Positions 52,480 to 61,585 of a stretch of DNA of 64,000 bases are shown piece by piece. Below the pieces are notes generated by a model. The model had not been told where the DNA came from. It was given only the letters and a program-made list of their open reading frames with translations, and searched no databases. Within the stretch, counting starts at the first letter, position 1; every line of letters begins with the position of its first letter. The position numbers and the translations under genes are program-made. Origin of the DNA: an uncultured Eubacteriales bacterium (lineage in GTDB: Bacteria; Bacillota; Clostridia; Oscillospirales; Oscillospiraceae); NCBI GenBank assembly GCA_900316205.1, contig ONBX01000002.1, forward strand, positions 1 to 64,000. Reading direction: 5' to 3'.

Positions 52480-52795
52480 GTTTTTGACGGGGCTTTGCCT
52501 CGGCAAAAACTCCCTAAGCCGAACTCTGTGAGGCTTCGCGCCGTCGTCAAACGAAACTCACTCCATTCCGCTTCCCCGGTTTCGAAGCACCGGGAAAGCT
52601 GCATATCCGTTCCTTCCGTTTTCCTCTCAAAATCAAAGCATCCGCTTTGATTTTGGAAGGAAGAAGGGAGCAGAGCGCAGTTTTCGACACGCTTGGCGGA
52701 AACGGAGCGGTGCGAGCTTCTTCTGACGCGGCCCGCTGCGATAAGCGTGAGTTTCTTTCAAGTGTTCAGTCTCCCTCAGGGAGACTGAACACTTG
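52480..52795 (-). repeat. Structured dispersed element, divergent copy D with internal insertion
   Basis: On the minus strand this gap repeats the order of elements in copies A-C: a 5-prime hairpin (the 17-bp stem at 52759-52795), then ACTCACGCTTATCGCAGCGG (cf. copy A ACTCGCGCTCATCGCAGCGG), and later GGCGCGAAGCCTCACAGAG and TTCGGCTTAGGGAGTTTTTG with the closing hairpin arm GTCAAAAACGG. About 150 extra bases separate the halves and carry their own hairpins (52628-52638 with 52643-52653, AAAATCAAAGC/GCTTTGATTTT). The outer helix is imperfect. The gap 52301-52800 holds nothing else coding. Confidence 0.6.
52759..52795 (-). terminator. Long hairpin directly after purH
   Basis: A perfect 17-bp stem (52759-52775 with 52779-52795, loop TCA) begins six bases beyond the purH stop. 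There is no T-run after it, so it may stabilise purH mRNA or be the 5-prime hairpin of structured element D. Confidence 0.6.
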
Positions 52796-52800
52796 CGGAA

Positions 52801-53979
52801 TTAGTGGTGGAACAGGCGCATGCCCGTGAAGGCCATGACCATGTTGTAGCGGTCCGCGGTGGCGATGACGTGATCGTCCCGGATGGAGCCGCCGGGCTCG
52901 GCAATGTACTGCACGCCGGACTTGCGGGCCCGCTCCACATTGTCCCCAAAGGGGAAGAAGGCGTCGGAGCCGCAGGTGACGCCGCTCTGGGTGGCGATCC
53001 AGGCTTTTTTCTCCTCGGCGGTGAGGACCTCAGGCTTCACCTTGAAGATCCGCTGCCACTCGCCCTCGCGGAGCACATCCTCGTACTCGTCAGAGGTGTA
53101 GATATCGATGGCGTTGTCCCGGTCCGGGCGGCGGATGCCGTCCACAAACTGCAGGCCCAGCACTTTCGGATGCTGGCGCAGATACCAGTTGTCCGCCTTC
53201 TGGCCGGCGAGACGGGTGCAGTGGATGCGGCTCTGCTGGCCGGCGCCCACGCCGATGGCCTGGCCGTCCTTCACGTAGCAGACGGAGTTGGACTGGGTGT
53301 ATTTGAGGGTGATGAGGGCCACGATCATGTCGATCTTGGCCTGCTCGGGCAGTTCCTTGTTTGCGGTGACGATGTTCTGCAGCAGTGCCTCATCGATCTT
53401 GAAGTTGTTGTGGCCCTGCTCAAAGGTGATGCCGAACACGTCCTTGTATTCCTGGAGCGCGGGAACGTAGTCGGGATCGATCTGGACCACGTTGTAGCCG
53501 CCCTTTTTCTTGGTCTTCAGGATCTCCAGCGCCTCCTCGGTGTAGCCCGGGGCGATGACGCCGTCGGAGACCTCGTCTTTCAGATAGGCGGCGGTGGCGG
53601 CGTCGCAGACCTCGCTGAGAGCGGCCCAGTCCCCGTAGGAGCAGAGACGGTCCGCGCCGCGGGCGCGGATGTAGGCGCAGGCGATGGGGCTGAGCTCGGC
53701 CTCGGGGGCGACGAAGTAGATCCTGCGGTCAGTCTCGCTGAGGGGCAGGCCCACGGCGGCGCCGGCGGGAGAGACGTGCTTGAAGGAGGCGGCGGAAGGC
53801 AGGCCGGTGGCCTCCTTCAGCTCCTTCACCAGCTGCCAGGAGTTGAGGGCGTCCAGGAAGTTAATGAAGCCGGGCCGGCCGTTCAGCACGGTGACAGGCA
53901 GGTCAGAGCCGTCCTTCATGAAGATGCGGGCGGGCTTCTGGTTGGGGTTGCAGCCGTATTTGAGTTGCAGTTCGTTCAT
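52801..53979 (-). CDS. purH: AICAR transformylase (stand-alone PurH C-terminal type)
   Basis: A 392-residue enzyme that formylates AICAR with 10-formyl-tetrahydrofolate. It contains only the transformylase part of PurH; the cyclohydrolase is separate, encoded just upstream as purO. Landmarks are LKYGCNPNQKPA at the start, SFKHVSPAGAAVGLPL with the conserved lysine-histidine pair, and SDAFFPFGDNVERA with GGSIRDDHVIATAD near the end. The ATG at 53979 is preferred over a TTG nine bases earlier, because the GGGAG site inside the purO end then has normal spacing. Confidence 0.94.
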   Translation of the reverse strand: MNELQLKYGCNPNQKPARIFMKDGSDLPVTVLNGRPGFINFLDALNSWQLVKELKEATGLPSAASFKHVSPAGAAVGLPLSETDRRIYFVAPEAELSPIACAYIRARGADRLCSYGDWAALSEVCDAATAAYLKDEVSDGVIAPGYTEEALEILKTKKKGGYNVVQIDPDYVPALQEYKDVFGITFEQGHNNFKIDEALLQNIVTANKELPEQAKIDMIVALITLKYTQSNSVCYVKDGQAIGVGAGQQSRIHCTRLAGQKADNWYLRQHPKVLGLQFVDGIRRPDRDNAIDIYTSDEYEDVLREGEWQRIFKVKPEVLTAEEKKAWIATQSGVTCGSDAFFPFGDNVERARKSGVQYIAEPGGSIRDDHVIATADRYNMVMAFTGMRLFHH

Positions 53980-53984
53980 ATCGA

Positions 53985-54617
53985 TCAATCTCCCAGATGT
54001 TTATTGAAAAGTTTGACTTCGCCTTTTACGTTGGTGTAAAGAGAAACCTTGTTGTCCTTGTTGAGAGCTTCCCAGACCTGCTCGGGCTCCGGCATGTCGA
54101 TGCAGAGCGGTTCGCCGGTAAAGCTGGGCAGGGGGCTGCCGTCTCCCTGATAGGTGCTGATGAAGTAGCCTTTGCCCTCGTCGCAGCCTTCATAGTCGTA
54201 GTAGCAGCGGAGGCAGCGGCCGTCCACGTGCTTCAGGATGGAGAGGGAGAAGCTGCCGTCCTTGTGGCAGATGGCGGAGATGCGGGGGGTCCAGTTGGGG
54301 CCGTCGGGCTCATACTCCCGGGTGGAGAGCGCGGCGCGGAAGTCGCCCATGTCCCGGATGGTGTCGGTCTGGTTGCCGTTGGTGACGATGAGATCGTCCC
54401 CCATGGAGCGGACGGGGTGATAGATGATGAGGCTGGGGTCGGACAGCTTGGAGGCGTCATAGGCCTCGGTGCGAATGCCGTCCTCCGTCAGGGAGAAGAT
54501 GCGGTTTCGGCTGTTTTCGCTGCGGCCCATGATGAAGTAATAGACCCGATCCTTGCCCACGGCGATGCCGCGGCCGGGGTAGCTGGTGTTTCTTAAAAAT
54601 TCCAGAAAATCGATCAT
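53985..54617 (-). CDS. purO: IMP cyclohydrolase, PurO type
   Basis: A 210-residue protein of the PurO family, which closes FAICAR to IMP, the last step of purine synthesis. It has YPGRGIAVGKDRVYYFIMGR then SENSRNRIF, the characteristic family start. PurO was first described in archaea and replaces the N-terminal half of PurH. Here it lies five bases before purH, which encodes only the transformylase, so the pair is functionally complete. The ATG at 54617 has an AAGGAG site. The leader upstream contains structured element B. Confidence 0.9.
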   Translation of the reverse strand: MIDFLEFLRNTSYPGRGIAVGKDRVYYFIMGRSENSRNRIFSLTEDGIRTEAYDASKLSDPSLIIYHPVRSMGDDLIVTNGNQTDTIRDMGDFRAALSTREYEPDGPNWTPRISAICHKDGSFSLSILKHVDGRCLRCYYDYEGCDEGKGYFISTYQGDGSPLPSFTGEPLCIDMPEPEQVWEALNKDNKVSLYTNVKGEVKLFNKHLGD

Positions 54618-54638
54618 GTCATCTTCTCCTTTTTTATT

Positions 54639-54780
54639 CAAATGCAAACCCGTTTGCATTTGTGATACACGCGCTTATCGCACGCGACGCTCTGGAACGC
54701 CGCGTTTGGTCGGCGCGTGGGCTCGCACAGCTCGCCTCAGGGTGTTTTTGCCGCGGCAAAGCCACGTCAAAAACCATTGA
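54639..54780 (+). repeat. Structured dispersed element, copy B
   Basis: The same architecture as copies A and C with different bases in the helices: 5-prime hairpin CAAATGCAAAC/GTTTGCATTTG (54639-54649 with 54652-54662), outer helix CACGCGC/GCGCGTG (54668-54674 with 54713-54719), inner hairpin ACGCG/CGCGT (54682-54686 with 54701-54705), then TTGGTCG conserved, and 3-prime hairpin GTTTTTG/CAAAAAC (54744-54750 with 54768-54774). It lies between purN and purO, antisense to both. It gives the best covariation evidence. Confidence 0.75.
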
Positions 54781-54804
54781 ATTACTGAGAACTGTGAGAT
54801 GAGT

Positions 54805-55431
54805 TTACTGCTTCTCGTGTTCCGCTTGCTCGCTCATGAGCTTGGCGGAGACCAGCTCCGCCGCCTGGGGCAGAAGGATCCATTCGGCCTGCTCCATCAC
54901 CCGCCGCTGCAACACTTCCGGCGTGTCGCCGGGGAGAACGGGGACGGGCTGCTGCAGGAGGATCTCTCCGCCGTCGGGAATGTGGTTTACATAATGCACG
55001 GTGGCGCCGGTGTACTTGACACCCCGGGCCAAGGCGGCTTCATGGATCTTGAGGCCGTAGAAGCCCTTGCCGCAGAAAGAGGGGATCAGCGAAGGATGGA
55101 TGTTCAGGATGCGGTTTTCCCAGCGCTGGGTAAATGCCGCGCTGAGGATACTGAGAAAGCCTGCCAGAATGATGAGCTCCACGCCCCGGGATTCCAGGGC
55201 TTCATTCAGAGCCGCTTCAAAGCCCTCCTGTCCGCCGCAGGCGGCGCGGGTGAGGGTGATGCCCTCCACGCCGGCCTTCTCCGCCCGGGTGAGGGCGTAG
55301 GCACCGGGCTTGTTGGAGACGACGAGAACGATCTCGCCGCTGTGGAGGATGCCGCTGGCTTCCGCGTCCAGCAGAGCCTGGAGATTGGTGCCTCCGCCGG
55401 AGACCAGCACGGCGATCTTCGTTTTGCTCAT
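54805..55431 (-). CDS. purN: Phosphoribosylglycinamide formyltransferase
   Basis: A 208-residue GAR transformylase using 10-formyl-tetrahydrofolate. It shows the typical start KIAVLVSGGGTNLQAL, the catalytic triad region AGFLSILSAAFTQRWENRIL then NIHPSLIPSFCGKGFYGLKI (Asn, His), and DGGEILLQ with the aspartate. The length matches the family. Its start at 55431 overlaps the end of the FNT channel gene by four bases, so the two are coupled. A repeat element separates it from purO downstream. Confidence 0.97.
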   Translation of the reverse strand: MSKTKIAVLVSGGGTNLQALLDAEASGILHSGEIVLVVSNKPGAYALTRAEKAGVEGITLTRAACGGQEGFEAALNEALESRGVELIILAGFLSILSAAFTQRWENRILNIHPSLIPSFCGKGFYGLKIHEAALARGVKYTGATVHYVNHIPDGGEILLQQPVPVLPGDTPEVLQRRVMEQAEWILLPQAAELVSAKLMSEQAEHEKQ

Positions 55432-56042
55432 GCCTTGTTTCCTCCTCTCAGCCCCTGCAGGCAGGGGATGAAGAGACCGCCCAGGCTGTTGCCCAGGACC
55501 ACCAGCAGCAGAAACAGCAGGCTTCTGCCCTGGAAGACGGTGCCCGCCAGAGAGAAATAGAACATGTCCGCTATGGAGTGCTCAAAGCCGGAGAGGATGA
55601 ACACCGGAATGCAGAAGAGGATGCCCACCACGGTTTTCTTTTCCCGGTAGACCCAGACGGCCACATACATGAGGACGCCGCAGAAGAAGCCACGGAACAG
55701 GGTCTGCAAAGGCAGCTGGGTCAGGCGTTTTTCGCAGGCGGCCAGGGCCGCCTCCCGCAGGGCGGGAACAGCCAGAAAAACCAGGAGCCCCGCCAGGAGC
55801 GTGCCGAGGAAATTCCCCAGCAGGCCCACATAGGCGGTGGAGAGAGCGGCCTTGCTGTGATCCTTTGCCAGGAAACCCACCTTGCCCGTATAGAGATTGA
55901 AGCCGAACCAGCAGATGGTGAGCAGGGCGATGCAGAAGAGCAGGGCGCCCGCATAGCGGTTATCGCAGGAGAGGAGCACGGCCCCTCCGATGGAGACCAG
56001 AAAGCCCGCGAGAACGCCGTCGATCAAATCCCGTCTCAGCAT
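55428..56042 (-). CDS. Formate/nitrite transporter family channel in the purine operon
   Basis: A 204-residue six-helix protein of the FNT (FocA/NirC) family. The signatures are [12 protein letters not shown] in helix 1, [10 protein letters not shown] in the loop after helix 2, and [11 protein letters not shown] with the channel histidine in helix 5. It is shorter than most FNT proteins (about 250-280), lacking the usual N-terminal extension. It overlaps purM by seven bases and purN by four, so it is firmly embedded in the purine operon. Formate feeds 10-formyl-THF through formate-THF ligase, so importing formate for PurN and PurH is a sensible inference; nitrite or hydrosulfide are alternatives. 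Confidence 0.9.
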   Translation of the reverse strand: MLRRDLIDGVLAGFLVSIGGAVLLSCDNRYAGALLFCIALLTICWFGFNLYTGKVGFLAKDHSKAALSTAYVGLLGNFLGTLLAGLLVFLAVPALREAALAACEKRLTQLPLQTLFRGFFCGVLMYVAVWVYREKKTVVGILFCIPVFILSGFEHSIADMFYFSLAGTVFQGRSLLFLLLVVLGNSLGGLFIPCLQGLRGGNKA

Positions 56043-57073
56043 AGCGCGATCTTCTCTTCCCCGGAGACGATCTCTCCGATGACGTAGGCCTCCACACCCT
56101 GCTCCTTCAGCGCTTCCAGCGCCTTGTCGGCACTGTCGCGGGAGACGGTGAGGCTCATGCCAACGCCCATGTTGAAGGTGTTGAACATGTCCCGCTCGGG
56201 GATGCTGCCAAGCCTCTGGATGAGATCAAAGATGGGCAGCACCTTCACGGCGCTCTTTTCCACCCGGGCGCAGAGGCCCTGTGGGATGGAACGGGGGATG
56301 TTCTCATAGAAGCCGCCGCCGGTGATGTGGCTCACGCCGTGGATTTCCGCCTTCTGGAAGGCGGCCAGCACCGGCTTTACGTAGATGCAGGTGGGGGTGA
56401 GCAGGGCTTCACCCAGGGTTTTGCCCAGCTCGGGGACGGTTTTGCCCAGATCCGCATGCTCCACATCGAAGACCTTGCGGACCAGGGAGTAGCCGTTGGA
56501 GTGGATGCCGCTGGAGGGGAGGGCCAGGATCACATCTCCCACGCTCACGCTCTGGGGATCCAGGATCCTGGCTTTGTCCACGATGCCCACGGAAAAGCCC
56601 GCCAGGTCATAGTCCTCGGGAGACATGGTGCCGGGGTGCTCGGCGGTCTCGCCGCCGATGAGGGCGCAGCCTGCCCGGACGCAGCCTTCCGCCACGCCGG
56701 AAACCAGGCTTGCCACCTTTTCAGGCTCGTTTTTGCCGATGGCGATATAATCCAGGAAGAAGAGGGGCTTGGCGCCGCAGCAGACGATGTCGTTGACGCA
56801 CATGGCCACGCAGTCGATGCCCACGGTATCATGCTTGTCCATGAGCTGGGCGATGCGCTGCTTGGTGCCCACACCGTCGGTGCCGGAGACCAGGACGGGC
56901 TCCTGCATACCGGTCAGGTCCGGGGCAAAGAGGCCGCCGAAGCCGCCCAGGTCCGAGACCACACCGGGGATGAAAGTGCGCTGCACATGCTTTTTCATGA
57001 GGCGCACGCCCACGTAGCCCGCTTCGATGTTCACGCCGGCTGCGGCGTAGGAGGCGGAATGGGAAAGTTCCAT
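56036..57073 (-). CDS. purM: Phosphoribosylformylglycinamidine cyclo-ligase
   Basis: A 345-residue AIR synthetase that closes the imidazole ring of FGAM with ATP. It contains [20 protein letters not shown], the early [10 protein letters not shown] motif with the conserved Asp-Gly-Val-Gly-Thr-Lys, [11 protein letters not shown] and [11 protein letters not shown], and [12 protein letters not shown] near the C-terminus. The ATG at 57073 gives the standard length; a longer reading upstream runs into a repeat. It is followed by the FNT gene with a seven-base overlap. Confidence 0.96.
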   Translation of the reverse strand: MELSHSASYAAAGVNIEAGYVGVRLMKKHVQRTFIPGVVSDLGGFGGLFAPDLTGMQEPVLVSGTDGVGTKQRIAQLMDKHDTVGIDCVAMCVNDIVCCGAKPLFFLDYIAIGKNEPEKVASLVSGVAEGCVRAGCALIGGETAEHPGTMSPEDYDLAGFSVGIVDKARILDPQSVSVGDVILALPSSGIHSNGYSLVRKVFDVEHADLGKTVPELGKTLGEALLTPTCIYVKPVLAAFQKAEIHGVSHITGGGFYENIPRSIPQGLCARVEKSAVKVLPIFDLIQRLGSIPERDMFNTFNMGVGMSLTVSRDSADKALEALKEQGVEAYVIGEIVSGEEKIALC

Positions 57074-57129
57074 ATCTGTTGTACCGTCCTCTGTGAGATA
57101 GAATTCTTTGGAAAAGGGGGATGTGTTGG

Positions 57130-57285
57130 AGCGGAATGGAAACGGGGAACGGCGCGATTCGTAGATCGCCCCTGTGACAGGGAATGACACCTCATCCGCC
57201 CCAGTGTGCGCACTGGGGCACCTTCTCCTCAAGGAGAAGGCGATGGGACGGGCGATTCGTGAATCGCCCCTACAGGGCAGGCGGG
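57130..57285. repeat. Palindromic intergenic repeats between purF and purM
   Basis: Units include 57151-57170 (GGCGATTCGTAGATCGCC-like), 57200-57222 (GCCCCAGTGTGCGCACTGGG, then GC), 57224-57241 (CTTCTCCTCAAGGAGAAG) and 57252-57272 (GGGCGATTCGTGAATCGCCC). ACCTCATCC occurs at about 57189-57197. Confidence 0.72.
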
Positions 57286-57289
57286 AGGC

Positions 57290-58714
57290 TTATTCTTTTC
57301 CGGTCCAGCAGTAGGTGCAGATCTTGTCCCGGTCGATGCCGATGGCCTCCAGCAGACCGTCCAGAGACTGATAACCCAGGGAGTCGAAGCCCAGCTTTTC
57401 GCAGATGGCGCGAAGCAGGCACTGGCCCCGCTCAGTCTTGGCGTCGGCATAGTCCTCCAGGTGCTCCAGCCCCTCCGGGCCCTCCAGCTCGTTCACGATG
57501 CGGCGGGCCAGCAGGTCCATGTCGGAGTTGTTGCGGGAGAAATTGAGATACTTGCAGGCGTACATGATGGGCGGGCAGGCCGAGCGCATGTGCACCTCGG
57601 CGGCGCCGGACTCATAGAGAAAGTCCACGGTGCTCTGCAGCTGGGTGCCGCGGACGATGGAATCGTCCACAAAGAGGAGCTTTTTTCCCTCGATGAGCTC
57701 TGGCACCGGGATCTGCTTCATCTTGGCCACCTGATCCCGCATGGCCTGGTTGGAGGGCATGAAGGAGCGAGGCCAGGTGGGGGTGTACTTCACGAAAGGC
57801 CGGGCAAAGGGCTTGCCGCTGCGGTTGGCATAGCCGATGGCGTGGGGCACGCCGGAATCGGGCACGCCGGCCACATAGTCCACCTTGGGAAGGCTGCCTC
57901 TTGCCACCTCGTCCCGGGCCATGATCTCGCCGTTGCGCACGCGCATGACCTCCACGTTGACCCCCTCATAATTGGAGTTGGGGTAGCCGTAGTAGGTCCA
58001 GAGAAAGGCGCAGATCTTCATGTCCTTCCCCGGGGGCGAGAGGGGCTCGTAGCCCTCGGCGGTGATGCGCAGGATCTCCGCGGGGCCCAGCTCATACTCG
58101 TTCTTGTAGCCCAGCTTCTGATAGGCAAAGGACTCAAAGGCCACACAGTAGCCGTCCGCATCCCTGCCCACGTGGACCGGGAGCCGGCCGAAGCGGTCCC
58201 GGGCGGCGATGATGGCCTTATCCTCGGTCATGAGGAGAATGGTCATGGAGCCGTCGATGCGCGCCTGGGCACGGCGGATGCCGTCAGCCAGGTCCTTTCC
58301 CTCGTTGATGAGGGCAGCTACCAGCTCGGTGCTGTTGACCCGGCCGGAACCCATGGCCATAAACTGGTGGTCCCCATTGGAGAAGTAATCCTGCACCAGC
58401 TGTTCGGCGTTGTTGATCTGGCCCACGGTGGTGATGGCGTAGGTGCCCAGGTGGGAACGGACCAGCAGCGGCTGAGGGTCAGCGTCGCTGATGCAGCCGA
58501 TGCCGATGCAGCCGGCAAAGTCCGGCAGATCCTTTTCAAAGCGGGTGCGGAAGGGGGTGTTGGCAATGGAGTGGATCTCCCGGGTGCAGCCCTTGTCCGG
58601 ACTCCACACCGCCATGCCGGCGCTGCGGGTGCCCAGATGGCTGTGATAGTCCGTGCCGAAGAACAGGTCCATCACGATATCGCGGCGGGAGACCGCGCCG
58701 AAGAAACCGCCCAT
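57290..58714 (-). CDS. purF: Amidophosphoribosyltransferase lacking the N-terminal cysteine
   Basis: A 474-residue PurF-type protein, the first committed enzyme of purine synthesis (PRPP to phosphoribosylamine). The C-terminal phosphoribosyltransferase part has the PRPP motif LLFVDDSIVRGTQ, and the N-terminal part has the Ntn-hydrolase fold (DYHSHLGTRSAGMAVW). Normal PurF begins with a catalytic cysteine (Cys-Gly-x-x-Gly); here the start is MGGFFG, so the nucleophile position is glycine. The start at 58714 is set by the one-base TAATG overlap with purC. Without the cysteine, glutamine hydrolysis should fail, suggesting ammonia-dependent activity. Other Clostridia and Bacteroidota seem to carry this variant. 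Confidence 0.9.
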   Translation of the reverse strand: MGGFFGAVSRRDIVMDLFFGTDYHSHLGTRSAGMAVWSPDKGCTREIHSIANTPFRTRFEKDLPDFAGCIGIGCISDADPQPLLVRSHLGTYAITTVGQINNAEQLVQDYFSNGDHQFMAMGSGRVNSTELVAALINEGKDLADGIRRAQARIDGSMTILLMTEDKAIIAARDRFGRLPVHVGRDADGYCVAFESFAYQKLGYKNEYELGPAEILRITAEGYEPLSPPGKDMKICAFLWTYYGYPNSNYEGVNVEVMRVRNGEIMARDEVARGSLPKVDYVAGVPDSGVPHAIGYANRSGKPFARPFVKYTPTWPRSFMPSNQAMRDQVAKMKQIPVPELIEGKKLLFVDDSIVRGTQLQSTVDFLYESGAAEVHMRSACPPIMYACKYLNFSRNNSDMDLLARRIVNELEGPEGLEHLEDYADAKTERGQCLLRAICEKLGFDSLGYQSLDGLLEAIGIDRDKICTYCWTGKE

Positions 58715-59400
58715 TATGCGAAGAACAGCTCGGACAGGGTCATCGGATCGATGTACGCGCCGTCCTTGTAAACGCGCATGTTGCCGGAGGCAATCTCATC
58801 GATGAGCATGACCTTGCCGTCGGCGTCGTAGCCGTACTCAAACTTGATGTCATAGAGGACCAGACCCCGGGCGGCCATCTCGTCGGCCACGATCTGGGTG
58901 ATCTTCTGGGTCATGTCCTTGATCTCGTCATACTGCTCGCCGGTCATGACGCCCAGCACGATGAGGCCGTCCTTGGTGACCAGGGGATCGCCCTTGGCGT
59001 CGTCCTTGAAGGTCATTTCCACATAGGCGGGCAGATCGGCGCCGGACTCAATGTAGTCGCCGTAGCGGCGGATGAAGGAGCCAACGGCCTTGTGGCGGCA
59101 GATGACCTCCAGACCATGGCCGAAGACCTTGGCGGGCAGGACTTCCATGGTGGTGTTCTTGAGATCGGCGGAGACAAAGTGAGTGCGGATGCCGGCAGCG
59201 TTGATCTTCTCGAAGAAGTAGATGGACATGCGCAGGTTTACATCGCCCACGCCCTCGATGGTGAGGCCCACACTGTTCTCGCCCGGATCGAAGACGCCGT
59301 CCTTGCCGGTGCAGTCGTCCTTGAACTTGAGCAGGTAGTTGCCGTTTTCCAGCGCGTAAACGTTCTTGGTCTTGCCGGTGTAAACGAGTTTGGTTTCCAT
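58714..59400 (-). CDS. purC: Phosphoribosylaminoimidazole-succinocarboxamide synthase
   Basis: A 228-residue SAICAR synthetase that joins aspartate to CAIR with ATP. It begins [18 protein letters not shown], has [40 protein letters not shown] with the catalytic basic residues, and ends with [11 protein letters not shown]. The ATG at 59400 follows AAAGGAG. It overlaps purF by one base. Repeats separate it from purE upstream. Confidence 0.97.
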   Translation of the reverse strand: METKLVYTGKTKNVYALENGNYLLKFKDDCTGKDGVFDPGENSVGLTIEGVGDVNLRMSIYFFEKINAAGIRTHFVSADLKNTTMEVLPAKVFGHGLEVICRHKAVGSFIRRYGDYIESGADLPAYVEMTFKDDAKGDPLVTKDGLIVLGVMTGEQYDEIKDMTQKITQIVADEMAARGLVLYDIKFEYGYDADGKVMLIDEIASGNMRVYKDGAYIDPMTLSELFFA

Positions 59401-59444
59401 AGTGATCTATCTCCTTTTGATTAGAATACAGAATGGGGAACACC

Positions 59445-59555
59445 CCTACCGCCCCAGTGTTCGCACTGGGGCACCTCCCCCAAAGGGGGAGGCAAGGGGA
59501 GGGATATCTTGCTTCCCCCTTTGGGGGAAGTGGCCGAAGGCCGATAGGGGGGGGT
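59445..59555. repeat. Palindromic intergenic repeats between purE and purC
   Basis: GCCCCAGTGTTCGCACTGGG (59451-59470) is followed by CCTCCCCCAAAGGGGGAGG (59474-59492), then a unit (59509-59552: CTTCCCCC/GGGGGAAG with AAGTGGCCGAAGGCCGATAG) that is the inverted counterpart of 12744-12790. Confidence 0.78.
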
Positions 59556-60043
59556 CACAGCCTTGCGGCGATGCCGGCGTCCTTTTCCAGGACCTTGGCG
59601 GTATCGGCGGCGCGCTTGGCGGAAAGACGCCTGGCTAAAGCCTCGTCCTCCACCGCCAGGATCTGGGCGGCGAGGAGGGCGGCGTTGGCGCCGTTATTCA
59701 CGCCCACGGTGGCCACGGGGATGCCGGAGGGCATCTGGACGGTACTCAAAAGCGCGTCCATGCCGTCCAGCGCGGGACCCTTGCAGGGAATGCCGATGAC
59801 GGGGAGGGTGGTGTTTGCGGCGATGGCGCCGGCCAGATGGGCGGCCATGCCCGCGGCGGCGATGATCACGCCAAAGCCCTTTTCCCTTGCGGAGAGAGAG
59901 AAATCCCGGGCCTCCACGGGAGTGCGGTGGGCGGAATAGACATGGACCTCAAAGGGGATCTGGAGTGCGCGGAGCTGGTCCACGGCCTTCTGGATCACGG
60001 GCAGATCGCTGTCACTGCCCATGACGATGCCGACTTTTTTCAT
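59555..60043 (-). CDS. purE: N5-carboxyaminoimidazole ribonucleotide mutase
   Basis: A 162-residue PurE that converts N5-CAIR (or AIR and CO2) to CAIR. Motifs are GIVMGSDSDLPVIQKAV, HVYSAHRTPVEA with the active-site histidine, and AAAGMAAHLAGAIAANT. No purK is visible in the window, and many Clostridia with such PurE use CO2 directly, so class II activity is possible. The AGGAGAACGG site precedes the ATG at 60043. It lies 13 bases after guaB, so the two are co-transcribed. Confidence 0.95.
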   Translation of the reverse strand: MKKVGIVMGSDSDLPVIQKAVDQLRALQIPFEVHVYSAHRTPVEARDFSLSAREKGFGVIIAAAGMAAHLAGAIAANTTLPVIGIPCKGPALDGMDALLSTVQMPSGIPVATVGVNNGANAALLAAQILAVEDEALARRLSAKRAADTAKVLEKDAGIAARL

Positions 60044-60056
60044 CGATCCGTTCTCC

Positions 60057-61565
60057 TTACTTGATGGTGGGGGAGGTGTCCTTCTGCAGCACGTCGTGAG
60101 CGCCGCCCTCCACGATGGTGGTGGCGGAGACCAGGGTCAGCACCGCCTTCTCCTGGAACTCGGGGATGGTGAGGGAGCCGCAGTTGCACATGGCGTGGCG
60201 GACCTTGGAGAGGGTCATGGCCACGTTGTCCTTCAGGGAACCGGCGTAGGGCACATAGGAATCCACGCCCTCCTCGAAGCTCAGCTTCTTGTCGCCGCCC
60301 ATGTCATAGCGCTGCCAGTTGCGGGCACGGGCAGAGCCCTCTCCCCAGTACTCCTTGTAGTAGGTGCCGCCGATGTTGACCTTGTTGGTGGGGCTCTCGT
60401 CGAAACGGGCAAAGTAGCGGCCCAGCATCACGAAGTCAGCGCCCATGGCCAGAGCCAGGGTGATGTGATGGTCATAGACGATGCCGCCGTCGGAGCAGAC
60501 GGGAACGTAAATGCCGGTCTCCTCAAAATAGCGGTCCCGCTCGGCGCAGACGTCGATGAGGGCGGTGGCCTGACCGCGGCCGATGCCCTTGGTCTCGCGG
60601 GTGATGCAGATAGAGCCGCCGCCGATGCCGACCTTCACGAAGTCAGCGCCGCACTCGGCCAGAAAGCGGAAGCCCGCGGCGTCCACCACGTTGCCGGCGC
60701 CGACCTTCACGCTGTCGCCGTAATGCTCCCGGACCCAGGAGAGGACGAAGCGCTGCCAGTCGGTAAAGCCTTCGGAGGAGTCGATGCAGAGCACGTCCGC
60801 GCCGGCCTCCAGCAGAGCGGGGATGCGCTTTTCATAGTCCCGGGTGTTGATACCGGCGCCGACCACATAGCGCTTGTGGGCGTCCAGCAGTTCGTTTGGG
60901 TTCTGCTTGTGACTCTCGTAGTCCTTGCGGAAGACAAAGTAGCAGAGACGGCCGTTGTCGTCGATGATGGGCAGGGAGTTCAGCTTGTGCTCCCAGATGA
61001 TGTCGTTGGCCTCCTTGAGGGTGGTGCCCTCCTTGGCCCAGATCAGCTTTTCAAAGGGGGTCATGAAGCTGGAGACCTTGGTGTCGGGCTCCATGCGGGT
61101 CACACGGTAGTCACGGCTGGTGACAACGCCCACCAGCTTGCCCTCGGCGGAGCCGTCCTCGGTGACGGCGATGGTGGCGTGGCCGGTGCGCTCCTTGAGC
61201 TCCAGCACGTCCCGCAGAGTGGCCTCGGGGCTCAGGTTGGAGTCGCTGCGGACAAAGCCGGCCTTGTAGCTCTTGGCCCGGCGGACCATGGCGGCCTCGT
61301 CCTCGATGGACTGGGAGCCGTAAATGAAGCTGACGCCGCCTTCTTTGGCGAGGGCAACGGCCAGACGGTCGCCGGAAACGGACTGCATGATGGCGGACAC
61401 CATGGGGATGTTCATCCTGAGGGGGCATTCCTCTTCGCCCTTGCGGAACTTTACGAGAGGCGTGGCCAGATTGACCTTTTCGGAGCGGCAGCTGATGGGG
61501 GTGTAGCCGGGGATCAGCAGATATTCGTTAAAAGTATGGGAGGGTTCGTTGATGATCTTTGCCAT
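60057..61565 (-). CDS. guaB: IMP dehydrogenase
   Basis: A 502-residue IMP dehydrogenase, the step from IMP to XMP towards GTP. The catalytic cysteine is C320 in [18 protein letters not shown]; ordinary members read GIGPGSICTTR, so the loop is slightly divergent. Two CBS-type repeats lie at about 105-215 ([36 protein letters not shown]). The flap has [30 protein letters not shown] precedes the ATG at 61565. It is the first gene before purE, and structured element C occupies its leader. Confidence 0.93.
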   Translation of the reverse strand: MAKIINEPSHTFNEYLLIPGYTPISCRSEKVNLATPLVKFRKGEEECPLRMNIPMVSAIMQSVSGDRLAVALAKEGGVSFIYGSQSIEDEAAMVRRAKSYKAGFVRSDSNLSPEATLRDVLELKERTGHATIAVTEDGSAEGKLVGVVTSRDYRVTRMEPDTKVSSFMTPFEKLIWAKEGTTLKEANDIIWEHKLNSLPIIDDNGRLCYFVFRKDYESHKQNPNELLDAHKRYVVGAGINTRDYEKRIPALLEAGADVLCIDSSEGFTDWQRFVLSWVREHYGDSVKVGAGNVVDAAGFRFLAECGADFVKVGIGGGSICITRETKGIGRGQATALIDVCAERDRYFEETGIYVPVCSDGGIVYDHHITLALAMGADFVMLGRYFARFDESPTNKVNIGGTYYKEYWGEGSARARNWQRYDMGGDKKLSFEEGVDSYVPYAGSLKDNVAMTLSKVRHAMCNCGSLTIPEFQEKAVLTLVSATTIVEGGAHDVLQKDTSPTIK

Positions 61566-61585
61566 GTCATTTCTCCTTTTCTGTG

